From Falsiroseomonas sp041690465 (lineage in GTDB: Bacteria > Pseudomonadota > Alphaproteobacteria > Acetobacterales > Acetobacteraceae): a DNA stretch of 64,000 bases. Under the pieces are notes generated by a model. It was not told the DNA's origin. It worked only from the letters and a program-made list of their open reading frames with translations, and did no database searches. The stretch is taken from the NCBI RefSeq assembly GCF_041690465.1, contig NZ_JAWLHG010000003.1:1-64000 (forward strand), in the 5' to 3' direction. Position numbers and translations under genes: made by a program. Positions 24,380 through 32,917 of the stretch are shown here, piece after piece. How positions within the stretch are numbered: the stretch's first letter is position 1; each line of letters opens with the position of its first letter.

Positions 24380-26110
24380 ATGCGGATCGCGGGGCGCGGC
24401 AAGGCGCCGCAGGGCGCGCCCCTCGCCTTCCGCTTCGAGGGCGCGCCGATCGAGGCCTTCGCGGGGGAGACCATCGCCGCGGCACTGATTGCCGCAGGCC
24501 ATCGCAGCTTCCGCCATTCCGCGCAGGGCGGGATGCGCGGCATCTGGTGCGGCATGGGCGTCTGCCAGGAATGCCTGGTCACCGTTGATGACGAGCCCAA
24601 CCGCCGCGCCTGCATGACGGAGGTGCGCGCTGGCCAGCGCGTGACGGCGCAGGTCGCGCATCCGATGCCCTGCGCCACGGCCGTGCCCGCACCGACGCCG
24701 GGTCCCGCCACGCCATGCGACATCCTGGTGATCGGCGCCGGCCCCGCCGGATTGCACGCCACGCTCGCCGCCCGCGCGGCCGGCGCGCGCGTCACGCTGG
24801 TGGATGAGCGCGGCAGTCTGGGCGGGCAGTATTTCAAGCCGCTTGCCAAGGCGCACCGCCCGGTTTCGCCGCAGGACGCGCAGGCGCGCGCCGGCCTGGC
24901 GCTGGCCGAGCGCGTGCGCGCGAGCGGTGCCGAGATCCTGGCCGGCGCCGCGGTCTGGGGTGCCTTCGCGCCGGACGAGATCGCAATCGGCATGCCAAGC
25001 GGCGGCACGCGCTTCCTCGCGCCGCGGCGCGTGATCCTGGCGACCGGCGCGCATGAGCGCGCGCTGCCCTTCCCCGGCTGGACGCTGCCCGGGGTGATGA
25101 CGACCGGTGCCGGCCAGACGCTGGCGCGCGCCTGGCGCGTCGCGCCGGGGCGCCGCGTGGTGATCGCCGGCAACGGGCCGCTGAACCTGCAACTCGCCGT
25201 GGAACTGCTGGAAGCGGGGATCGAGGTGGTGGCGCTTGCCGAAGCCGCGCCGCCGCCGCGCGATCCGGCGGCGCTTCTGGCAATGGCGCGCAGCGCGCCG
25301 GGACTGCTCGCGCGCGGCCTGCGGGACCGGCTGCGGCTGCTGCGCGCCGGCGTGCCGGTGCTGCACCGCCACCTCGTGCGGCGCGCGGAAGGCGAGGGTG
25401 CGCTTGCCCGCGTCACGCTGATGCGCATCGATGCCGCCGGCGTGCCGGTTCCCGGCAGCGAGCGTATCTTCGAAGCCGATGCGCTCTGCTGCGGCTACGG
25501 CTTCCAGCCACAGAATGAACTTGCCCGCGCGCTGGGCTGTGCGCAGCATTGGGACGCACAGCGCCGCATGCTGGTCACCACGCGAGACGAAACCGGCCGC
25601 AGCAGCCTCGACCAGGTCTTCGTGGTCGGCGACGGCGCCGGCCTCGGCGGGGCGCGCGTCGCAGCGGCCGAGGGCCATATCGCCGGCGCCGTCGCCGCCG
25701 CCGATCTCGGCCACGCGCCGGACGAGGCGGCGTTGCGGCGGGTTCGGCAGGAGCTGGCGCGCGCGCGGCGCTTCCAGGCGGCGCTCTGGTCGCTCTACCG
25801 CGCGCCCGATCCCGGCTGGCAGCTGGCGGAGGGCGACACGCCCATCTGCCGCTGTGAGGGCGTCACGCGTGGCAGCCTGGAAGCGGCAATCGCCGCCGCG
25901 GCCGATTCCGGCGCCGCCAAGCGCGCGACGCGCTGTGGCATGGGGCGATGCCAGGGGCGCTACTGCGCGCCGCTCCTCGCCGCCGCGGTGGCCGCCGCGC
26001 AGGGCGGGCAACCAACCGAGGAGGCGTATCTCGCGCCCCGCGCCCCGGCAAAGCCGGTGGCGCTGCGCGACATCGCCCAAGGGGCCGAGGTGACGGCCGA
26101 CGCTCGGTAG
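24380..26110 (+). CDS. [2Fe-2S]/FAD oxidoreductase, fused alpha-gamma dehydrogenase subunit (copy 1)
   Basis: A 576-residue fusion with three parts. Residues about 10-95 form a ferredoxin-like domain with Cys57, 62, 65 and 78 (CGMGVCQEC). Then comes a pyridine-nucleotide-disulfide-type FAD domain with GAGPAG at 119-124 and GGQYFKP. The C-terminal BFD-like [2Fe-2S] site has Cys490, 492, 519 and 524 (CRCEGV, CGMGRCQGRYC). In HcnAB, opine oxidase A and hydroxyproline dehydrogenase systems the ferredoxin part is a separate small subunit. It probably pairs with the FAD subunit at 22144. It overlaps nothing and ends about 95 bp before the NAD-kinase-like gene. Confidence 0.87.
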   Translation: MRIAGRGKAPQGAPLAFRFEGAPIEAFAGETIAAALIAAGHRSFRHSAQGGMRGIWCGMGVCQECLVTVDDEPNRRACMTEVRAGQRVTAQVAHPMPCATAVPAPTPGPATPCDILVIGAGPAGLHATLAARAAGARVTLVDERGSLGGQYFKPLAKAHRPVSPQDAQARAGLALAERVRASGAEILAGAAVWGAFAPDEIAIGMPSGGTRFLAPRRVILATGAHERALPFPGWTLPGVMTTGAGQTLARAWRVAPGRRVVIAGNGPLNLQLAVELLEAGIEVVALAEAAPPPRDPAALLAMARSAPGLLARGLRDRLRLLRAGVPVLHRHLVRRAEGEGALARVTLMRIDAAGVPVPGSERIFEADALCCGYGFQPQNELARALGCAQHWDAQRRMLVTTRDETGRSSLDQVFVVGDGAGLGGARVAAAEGHIAGAVAAADLGHAPDEAALRRVRQELARARRFQAALWSLYRAPDPGWQLAEGDTPICRCEGVTRGSLEAAIAAAADSGAAKRATRCGMGRCQGRYCAPLLAAAVAAAQGGQPTEEAYLAPRAPAKPVALRDIAQGAEVTADAR

Positions 26111-26117
26111 TTCCCAT

Positions 26118-26145
26118 TTGCCTCGGTCCGGGGCTGGCGTAGGAT
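26118..26145 (+). promoter_or_regulatory. Possible promoter before the NAD-kinase-like gene
   Basis: TTGCCT, a 16-bp spacer and TAGGAT (4 of 6 at each box) lie about 60 bp before the GTG start at 26205. This is the only sizeable gap (94 bp) in the rightward unit and could give the second half its own start. Confidence 0.3.
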
Positions 26146-26204
26146 GCGCGCAGCGCGGTCAGGCGTTCGGCCTCCGCACAAAATGAGAGGGCGGTCGGGA
26201 TTCG

Positions 26205-27338
26205 GTGCGGCGCGTCGGCATCATCGTGAACCCCATCGCGGGCATGGGCGGGCGCGTCGGCCTCAAGGGTACCGATGGGCCGGATATCTTGCGCCGCGCG
26301 CGTGAACTCGGCGCCGTGCCCAACGCCGCGGAACGCTGCGCCCTCGCGCTGGCGGCGATGGTGCCGCTCGGCACGTTCGATCTGGTCGCGCCGCCCGGCG
26401 CGATGGGCGAAACCGCGCTGGCGGCCGCCGGCCTGCAGGGCCGCGTCCTGCACGGCCTGCCCCAGCCACAGGGCACCGGTGCGGACACCGCGGCCGCGGC
26501 CGAACGGCTGCTGCAGGAGGACGTGGACCTCATCCTCTTCGCCGGTGGCGACGGCACTGCGCGCGACGTTGCCGGCGTGGTCGGGACATCGCGGCCGATC
26601 CTCGGCGTGCCGACGGGGGTGAAGATGCATTCCGCGGTGTTCGGCACCTCGCCAGGCGCCGCCGGCCGCCTTGCCGCGCACTTCCTCGGCGACGCCGCCG
26701 GCGTCACGCTGCGCGAGGCAGAGGTGATGGACCTCGACGAGGCGGCGCTGCGCGAAGGCCGGATCGCCGCGCGCCTGTTCGGCCTGGCGCGCGTGCCGCA
26801 TGAGCGTGGCTTCCTCCAGGCCTGTAAGGCCGGCGCGCGCACGGATGACGAGGCCGCGCTGGACGCGCTGGCGCGCCGCATCGTGCGCGAATGGCCGGCG
26901 GAGCGGCTGATGATCCTCGCCTGCGGCACCACGACCCGGCGCATCAAGCGCGCCATGGGCTTCGATGGCACGCTGCTCGGCGTCGATGTGGCGCTCGGCG
27001 GGCGGCCGATAGCGCTCGACGCCAATGAGAGCCAGTTGCTGCGCCTGCTCGACCGCGCCGGCGAGGGCGGCGCGGGCATCGTTGCGAGCGTCACCGGCGG
27101 CCAGGGCTTCCTGTTCGGCCGCGGCAACCAGCAGATCAGCGCGGACGTGCTGCGCCGCGTCGGGCGCGACGGCATCATGGTGGTGACCGGCGCGGGCAAG
27201 CTCGCCGCGCTGGATCCGGCGCTGCTGCATGTCGATACCGGCAGCGCGGAAGCCGATGCCATGCTGTCGGGCTACCACCAGGTGCACACCGCGCCAGGGC
27301 AGCGCATGGTGATGCGGGTCGCCGCATCGGGACATTGA
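26205..27338 (+). CDS. ATP-NAD kinase-like protein (AcoX/COG3199 type)
   Basis: A 377-residue member of the NAD-kinase/diacylglycerol-kinase fold. It begins IIVNPIAGMGGRVGLKGTDG (7-26) and has the nucleotide motif GGDGT at 114-118. This branch includes AcoX of acetoin operons and is longer than housekeeping NadK. Several such genes sit beside oxidative decarboxylase genes; here gcvPA follows after 19 bp. The start is GTG. It may phosphorylate NAD or another nucleotide or metabolite; no substrate can be assigned. Confidence 0.8.
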   Translation: MRRVGIIVNPIAGMGGRVGLKGTDGPDILRRARELGAVPNAAERCALALAAMVPLGTFDLVAPPGAMGETALAAAGLQGRVLHGLPQPQGTGADTAAAAERLLQEDVDLILFAGGDGTARDVAGVVGTSRPILGVPTGVKMHSAVFGTSPGAAGRLAAHFLGDAAGVTLREAEVMDLDEAALREGRIAARLFGLARVPHERGFLQACKAGARTDDEAALDALARRIVREWPAERLMILACGTTTRRIKRAMGFDGTLLGVDVALGGRPIALDANESQLLRLLDRAGEGGAGIVASVTGGQGFLFGRGNQQISADVLRRVGRDGIMVVTGAGKLAALDPALLHVDTGSAEADAMLSGYHQVHTAPGQRMVMRVAASGH

Positions 27339-27357
27339 AGCGGGAAGGGAGAGGCGG

Positions 27358-28767
27358 ATGGCAACGCAAGGCGGGGTCGCACACCCCTGGATGGCGAGTT
27401 CAACGCCCGAGGCGAAGGCGGCGATGCTGCGCGAGATCGGCGCGCCGGACATCGCCTCGCTGTTCGCGCAGATCCCGGCGGAGCATCGCTTCCGCGGCAC
27501 GCTGGACCTGCCGCCCGCGCTGTCTAGCGAGGTCGCGCTGAAGCGGCACATGCTCGGGCTGCTCAGGAAGAACCAGGATTGCGAGCAGAACCTGTCCTTC
27601 CTCGGCGCCGGCATCTGGCAGCACCATGTGCCGGCGGTCGTGGACGAAGTCGTGGGCCGCACGGAGTTCCTTACCAGCGTCTGGGGCACGCCGATGTCCG
27701 ACCACGGGCGCACCCAGGCCTGGTTCGAGTTCTGCTCGATGATGGGCGAGCTGGTCGGCATGGAGTTCGTCGGCCTGCCCGTCTATTCCTGGGGCTGCGC
27801 GCTCGGCAATGCCGTCCGCATGGCGGCGCGGCTGAACGGAAGGCGCGAGGTGCTGGTGCCGGCGGGCATGGATCCCGAACGCCTGGACGTGCTGCGCCAG
27901 TATTGCGAGCCGCAAGGCAGCCATGGCCACATCGCCGTCGTGCCGGTGGCGTTCGAGTCGGCGAGCGGCATGCTCGACATGGCGGACCTCAAGGCAAGGC
28001 TCTCGGCGCGCACGGCCGCGGTCTATATCGAGAACCCCGGCTTCCTCGGCGTGATCGAGGCGCGTGGTGCGGAGATCGGCAGGCTGGCGCGTGCGGCCGG
28101 CGCCGAGTTCATCGTCGGCGTGGACCCGATCTCGCTCGGCGTGCTTGCGCCGCCGGCGGAGTATGGCGCGGACATCGTCGTCGGCACGATCCAGACGCTT
28201 GGCGCGCACATGGCCTGCGGCGGTGGCGCCGGCGGCTTCATCGCCTCGCGCGACGAGGAGCGCTACGCGCGCGAATACCCGACGCTGAACATATCCATCG
28301 CGCCGACGGAAAAGCCCGGCGAGCACGGATTCGCGCTCAGCCTGGCGCACCAGTCCAGCTACGGCATGCGCGAGGAAGGCAAGGACTGGACGGGCAATTC
28401 CGTCTATCTCACCACCATCGGCTGCGCTGCCTACATGGCGCTGATGGGGCCGCAGGGTTTCGCCGAGATCGGCGAGGTGATCCTCCAGCGCAGCCATCAT
28501 GCGGCAAAGGTGCTCGGCGGCATCAAGGGCCTGCGTCTGGCCTTTCCCTGCGGATTCTTCAAGGAATTCGTACTGAACTTCGACGGCACCGGCAGGACCG
28601 TGTCGCAGGTGAACGACGCGCTGCGCGCGCGCGGCATCTTCGGCGGCCGCGACCTGTCGGCCGATTTCCCGGCGCTCGGTCAGAGCGCTCTCTACGCGGT
28701 GACGGAGGTGCACACCGCGGAGGACATTGCCCGGCTTGCCGGCGCACTGAAGGAGATCGTGGCATGA
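27358..28767 (+). CDS. gcvPA: Glycine dehydrogenase (decarboxylating) subunit 1-like
   Basis: This is the non-PLP half of a split P-protein; in the glycine cleavage system it pairs with GcvPB to decarboxylate glycine onto the H-protein lipoyl arm. The 469 residues include FLGAGIWQHHVPAVVDEVV, YSWGCALGNAVRMAARL and GGGAGGFIASRDEERYAREY followed by the PT segment; the usual family segment here reads G-rich with a similar spacing. It overlaps gcvPB by 4 nt. No gcvT or gcvH is present in this window, and the partner's PLP region is atypical, so a different amino acid or lipoyl-independent reaction is possible. Confidence 0.82.
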   Translation: MATQGGVAHPWMASSTPEAKAAMLREIGAPDIASLFAQIPAEHRFRGTLDLPPALSSEVALKRHMLGLLRKNQDCEQNLSFLGAGIWQHHVPAVVDEVVGRTEFLTSVWGTPMSDHGRTQAWFEFCSMMGELVGMEFVGLPVYSWGCALGNAVRMAARLNGRREVLVPAGMDPERLDVLRQYCEPQGSHGHIAVVPVAFESASGMLDMADLKARLSARTAAVYIENPGFLGVIEARGAEIGRLARAAGAEFIVGVDPISLGVLAPPAEYGADIVVGTIQTLGAHMACGGGAGGFIASRDEERYAREYPTLNISIAPTEKPGEHGFALSLAHQSSYGMREEGKDWTGNSVYLTTIGCAAYMALMGPQGFAEIGEVILQRSHHAAKVLGGIKGLRLAFPCGFFKEFVLNFDGTGRTVSQVNDALRARGIFGGRDLSADFPALGQSALYAVTEVHTAEDIARLAGALKEIVA

Positions 28768-30323
28768 CCGACCCGCGCGAAGTGCACCAGGCCCGCTGGA
28801 ACGAGCCGGTGGTGATGGAGCTCGGCGCACCCGGCCGCCGCGGCATCACCTTCGCCGCGCCCGAACCCGAGGTTGCCGCCGTCGGTCCTGCCGCGGACCT
28901 GCTGCCGCCGGCGATGCGCCGCAAGGCTCCGCCGGCGCTCCCCGAAATGACCGAGCACGACACGCTGCGGCACTATGTGCGCCTTTCGCAGCAGGTGCTC
29001 GGCATGGTCGGAATCAGCCTCTTCGGCACCTGCACGATGAAGTACAATCCGCGCCTCAGCGAGGCGCTGGGCCTGCGCCCGCAGATGGCGGAGCTGCACC
29101 CGCTGCAGCACCCGGCGACGCTGCAGGGGATGCTCGAAATCGTCTGGAATTTCGAGCAGACCCTGAAGGCGCTGTCCGGCATGGACCGCTTCACCTTCCA
29201 GGCGGCAGGTGGCGCGGATGCGGCCTATACCCATGTCTGCGTCACGCGCGGCTGGCTGGAGGCGACGGGGCAGCTCGGGCAGCGCGACGAGATCGTCACC
29301 TCGATCCAGGCGCATCCGTGCAACCCGGCGACCGCAGCGGCCGGCGGCTTCAAGGTGGTCAGCCTGCCGCTGGAGGAAGGCGGATACCCCTCGATCGAGG
29401 CGCTGAAGGCCGCGATCGGCCCGCGCACCGCGGCGCTGATGATCAACAACCCCGACGACATGGGCATCTACAACCCGCACATGAAGCAGTGGGTGCGGCT
29501 GGTGAAGGAGGCGGGCGCGCTCGCCTTCTACGACCATGCAAACTTCAACGGCGTGATGGGCAAGATCCGCGCCCGTGACCTGGGCTTCGATGCCTGCATG
29601 TTCATGCTGCACAAGACCTTCGGCGGCCCCAAGGGTGGCGGCGGGCCCGCGACGGGCGCCTATGGCTGCACCGAGGAGCTCGCGCGCTTCCTGCCGAAGC
29701 CGATGGTCAACAAGACCGCGTCCGGATTCACGCTGGACGTCCCGGAGAACTCGGTCGGCAAGGTCCGCGAGTTCATGGGGAACCTGCACATCGTCATGCG
29801 TGCCTATGCCTGGGCGCGCGGCATGGGTGCGGACGGCATCAACGAGGCGTCCGACATCTCCGTGCTGGCGAACAACTACATGGAGAAAGGCCTGCTCGCG
29901 ATCCGCGGCGTCTCCAAGAGCCACCCCGGCATCGGTGACCCCCGCATGGAGATGACGCGCTATTCGCTCGGCCAGTTGAAGGAAGACACCGGCATCGGCG
30001 TCGGCGAGGTGGCGAACCGCATGACCGATTACGGCGTGGACGCGCCCTGGCTCGCGCATGAGCCCTGGCACTTCCCCGAACCCTTCACGCCGGAAGCCGG
30101 CGAGCTGTGGTCGAAGGAGGACATCGACACCTGGGTCGCGGTGGTGCGCAAGGTCTGCGAGGAAGCCTACGCCAACCCGGATCTGGTGCGATCCGCGCCG
30201 CACAACGCCGCCATCGCCAAGGTGAACGCCGAGGGCTGCGAGGATCCGGCGCGCTGGGCGACCACCTGGCGCGCCTATCTCCGCAAGCACCGCGGCGGGG
30301 CGCAGCAGCAGGCGGCGGAGTGA
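28764..30323 (+). CDS. gcvPB: Glycine dehydrogenase (decarboxylating) subunit 2-like, PLP subunit
   Basis: This is the PLP-binding half of a split P-protein, 519 residues. CTMKYNP at about 90-96 and HKTF with Schiff-base Lys284 followed by a GGGG loop identify the family. It departs from ordinary GcvPB: the segment after the lysine reads GGPKGGGGPATG rather than the usual STPHGGGGPG, and the substrate-side segment is FQAAGGADAAYTH rather than a PAAGAHGE type. It therefore belongs to a divergent subgroup. ATG overlaps the gcvPA stop; the next gene's GTG overlaps its own stop. Role in this island is probably PLP-dependent decarboxylation of an amino acid formed or imported by the other genes. 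Confidence 0.82.
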   Translation: MTDPREVHQARWNEPVVMELGAPGRRGITFAAPEPEVAAVGPAADLLPPAMRRKAPPALPEMTEHDTLRHYVRLSQQVLGMVGISLFGTCTMKYNPRLSEALGLRPQMAELHPLQHPATLQGMLEIVWNFEQTLKALSGMDRFTFQAAGGADAAYTHVCVTRGWLEATGQLGQRDEIVTSIQAHPCNPATAAAGGFKVVSLPLEEGGYPSIEALKAAIGPRTAALMINNPDDMGIYNPHMKQWVRLVKEAGALAFYDHANFNGVMGKIRARDLGFDACMFMLHKTFGGPKGGGGPATGAYGCTEELARFLPKPMVNKTASGFTLDVPENSVGKVREFMGNLHIVMRAYAWARGMGADGINEASDISVLANNYMEKGLLAIRGVSKSHPGIGDPRMEMTRYSLGQLKEDTGIGVGEVANRMTDYGVDAPWLAHEPWHFPEPFTPEAGELWSKEDIDTWVAVVRKVCEEAYANPDLVRSAPHNAAIAKVNAEGCEDPARWATTWRAYLRKHRGGAQQQAAE

Positions 30324-31207
30324 GCCAGCCGCCCTGGCTCTGGCCGGAGGAACACTGGCGCGGCCTCGTCTCGCGCGTACGCGCGGGGCGCCGGCTGCGG
30401 CCGGCCTCCTGGCCCGGCGGCGCGCGGTGCGCCGTCGCGCTCTCCTTCGATTGCGACCACGAGACCTTCGAGCTGGGCGCCGGCGGCGAGGCGGTCGGCC
30501 GGCTCGCCTGGGGCGAGTTCGGACGGCGCGTCGGCGTGCCGCGCATCCTGGCCGTGCTGCAGAAGCACGGCGTTCCCGCCACCTTCTTCTGCCCCGCCGT
30601 CGCGGCGCTGATCGGGCCGGAAGAGCCGGCGCGGATCGCGGCGGCCGGCCACGAGATCGGCATCCATGGCTGGATCCACGAGAACACCTCGCTGCTCGAT
30701 GCGGCAACCGAGCGCGAGTTGATGCTCCGCGCGCGCGACACCCTGGAGCAGCTCAGCGGCCGGCAGCCGGTCGGTCATCGGGCGGCGCAATGGGACACCA
30801 GCCCGAACACGGTCGCGCTCGTGAAGGAGCTCGGGCTGCTCTACGACAGCAGCCTGATGGCCGATGAGGAGCCGTATGAATTGCTGCTCGACGGCGCGCC
30901 GACCGGCGTGGTGGAAATCCCGGTCGAATGGCTGCGCGACGACGCGGTCTATTTCCTCTTCAACCGCAACCCCGCCACGCGGCCGCATGCAACGCCGGAT
31001 GACGTGCTGTGCATCTTCCTCCGCGAGTTCGACGCGGCCTGGGAAGATGGCAGCGTGTTCCAGCTGGTGATGCATCCCTTCGTCATCGGCTATCGCTCGC
31101 GGATCTGGATCCTGGAGGAGATCATCCGCCACGCGACCGCCCGCGGCCGCGTCTGGTTCGCCACCCATGCCGACATCGCCCGCCACGTGCTTGCGCATGC
31201 CGCCTGA
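30320..31207 (+). CDS. Polysaccharide-deacetylase-fold hydrolase
   Basis: A 295-residue carbohydrate-esterase-4/PuuE-type TIM-barrel hydrolase. The metal and base motifs are SFDCDHET at 42-49 (Asp44, Asp46) and HGWIHE at 116-121 (His116, His120). The HGWxHE form and the intracellular, signal-free N-terminus resemble the cyclic-imide/allantoin-type subgroup and Helicobacter PgdA-like proteins rather than secreted chitin deacetylases. The GTG start at 30320 overlaps the gcvPB stop as GTGA. In this metabolic operon it most likely hydrolyses a small amide or imide; this is inference. Confidence 0.8.
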   Translation: MSQPPWLWPEEHWRGLVSRVRAGRRLRPASWPGGARCAVALSFDCDHETFELGAGGEAVGRLAWGEFGRRVGVPRILAVLQKHGVPATFFCPAVAALIGPEEPARIAAAGHEIGIHGWIHENTSLLDAATERELMLRARDTLEQLSGRQPVGHRAAQWDTSPNTVALVKELGLLYDSSLMADEEPYELLLDGAPTGVVEIPVEWLRDDAVYFLFNRNPATRPHATPDDVLCIFLREFDAAWEDGSVFQLVMHPFVIGYRSRIWILEEIIRHATARGRVWFATHADIARHVLAHAA

Positions 31208-32915
31208 CGCCACGCTCACCTGGCGCGATGCCGCCGGCCTGGCGCGCGCCATCCCCTTCCGCCCCGGCCAGACCGTTGCCGCCGCGCTGACGGCAGCCGG
31301 CATCCGCGAGCTGCGTGCCACGCGGCGCACGCTGGATGGTGAAGGCCGCGGCATGTTCTGCGGCATGGGCGTCTGCCAGGACTGCCTGGTGGATGTGGAT
31401 AGCGAACCCAATACGCGCGCCTGCACCACCAAGGCGGTGCCCGGCATGGAGATCCGGCACCAGGATTTTCCGGGCACGGCGCGCCTGCCGGCGACCCCCG
31501 TACCGCTCCCCGAGGATTCGCCGCTGCCGGCCCCGGAAGCGGTGGATCTGCTGATCCTCGGCGGCGGTGCCGGCGGGCTCTCCGCTGCGATCGCGGCCCG
31601 GCAATGCGGCCTCGACGTGCTGGTGGTGGAGGAGCGCAGCGCGCTCGGCGGGCAGTACTACAAGCAGCCGGCGCCCGGCCTGGACGCCGCGCCGCTCGAC
31701 GCGCAGCAGGCGGAAGGCGGAGCGCTCGCGGCTGCAGCCGAGGCCTCCGGGGCCCGCATCCTGCGCGGCTGCGAGCTCTGGGGCGCTTTCGAGCTGGATC
31801 GCCTGGCCGTGTTCGACGGAACGCGCTCGCGCCTGTTCGCGCCGCGCGCCGTGCTCGTTGCCGCCGGCGCCTATGAACGGCCGCATGTCGTGCCGGGCTG
31901 GACGCTGCCCGGCGTGATGACGACCGGCGCCGGGCAGACGCTCTGGCGCAGCCATCGTGTGCTGCCGGGGCGTCGCGTGGTGGTGGCGGGCAACGGGCCG
32001 CTCAACATGCAGGCGGCCTGCGAGCTGGCGGCGGGCGGCGCGCATGTCGTCGCGGTGGCGGAGGCGGCGCCCGCGCCCGTTGCGCGCTGGCGCGACGTCT
32101 TGGCGACGGCGGCGGCCGGTCCGGTGCTGGCGGCGAGGGGCGCGCGCTATCTGGCCGATCTGGCGCGCTGGCGCGTCCCGCTGCTGCACGAGACACTGCT
32201 CCATCGCGTGGTGCGCGCGCCAGATGGCGGCTTGCTCGCAATGCTCCGCGGGCCGCGCGGCGAACGGCTCATGGAGGTGGATGCCGTGCTGCTCGGCTAC
32301 GGATTCCTGCCGAGCCAGGAGGTGCTGCGTGCGCTTGGCGCCGACTGTGCCTTCGATTCGGCGCGCGGCCAGTTCGTGCCGCTGCGTGACGACGACATGA
32401 TGACGAGCGTGCCCGGCCTCTACGCCGTCGGCGATTGCGCCGGTCTCGGCGGCGCCCCGGCGGCGCGGGAGGAAGGCACCATCGCCGCTGTCGCAATCAC
32501 CCGGCGGCTCGGACGCGCCGTCCCCGCCGCGATGCACGCGGCAATCGAGGCGGCGCGGCGGCGCCTGGCACGGCACCGCCGGTTCCAGGCTGCGCTCTGG
32601 AAGGTCTTCGCCGCACCGCGGATCGGGCTCTCTCTCGCCGATCCCGCGACGGTGGTGTGCCGCTGTGAGGAGGTGACCAGGGGCGAGATCGACGCTGCGC
32701 TGACCGATGGCGCGCCCTCCCTCGCGGAACTCAAGCGCCGCACCCGCTGCGGCATGGGAAGATGCCAGGGCCGCTATTGTGCGCCGCTGCTGGCCGAGCA
32801 TCTGGCGGCGATGCAGGGAAGGCCGCTGGACGGCTTCGCACTGTTCGCCCCCCGCGCGCCAGTGAAGCCGATCGCCATTGGCGACATCGTCGCGCTGTCG
32901 GAGCGCGCGCCGTGA
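31197..32915 (+). CDS. [2Fe-2S]/FAD oxidoreductase, fused alpha-gamma dehydrogenase subunit (copy 2)
   Basis: A 572-residue paralogue of the protein at 24380 with the same order: ferredoxin-like [2Fe-2S] site with Cys55, 60, 63 and 76 (CGMGVCQDC), FAD loop GGGAGG at 122-127, GGQYYKQ, and a C-terminal BFD-like cysteine set (CRCEEVTRG, CGMGRCQGRYC). Its ATG at 31197 overlaps the end of the deacetylase gene by 11 nt. The FAD partner subunit follows immediately, in contrast to copy 1 where the partner is divergent. Expected role: electron-transfer subunit of a heteromeric amine or imino-acid dehydrogenase. Confidence 0.87.
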   Translation: MPPDATLTWRDAAGLARAIPFRPGQTVAAALTAAGIRELRATRRTLDGEGRGMFCGMGVCQDCLVDVDSEPNTRACTTKAVPGMEIRHQDFPGTARLPATPVPLPEDSPLPAPEAVDLLILGGGAGGLSAAIAARQCGLDVLVVEERSALGGQYYKQPAPGLDAAPLDAQQAEGGALAAAAEASGARILRGCELWGAFELDRLAVFDGTRSRLFAPRAVLVAAGAYERPHVVPGWTLPGVMTTGAGQTLWRSHRVLPGRRVVVAGNGPLNMQAACELAAGGAHVVAVAEAAPAPVARWRDVLATAAAGPVLAARGARYLADLARWRVPLLHETLLHRVVRAPDGGLLAMLRGPRGERLMEVDAVLLGYGFLPSQEVLRALGADCAFDSARGQFVPLRDDDMMTSVPGLYAVGDCAGLGGAPAAREEGTIAAVAITRRLGRAVPAAMHAAIEAARRRLARHRRFQAALWKVFAAPRIGLSLADPATVVCRCEEVTRGEIDAALTDGAPSLAELKRRTRCGMGRCQGRYCAPLLAEHLAAMQGRPLDGFALFAPRAPVKPIAIGDIVALSERAP

Positions 32916-32917
32916 GC

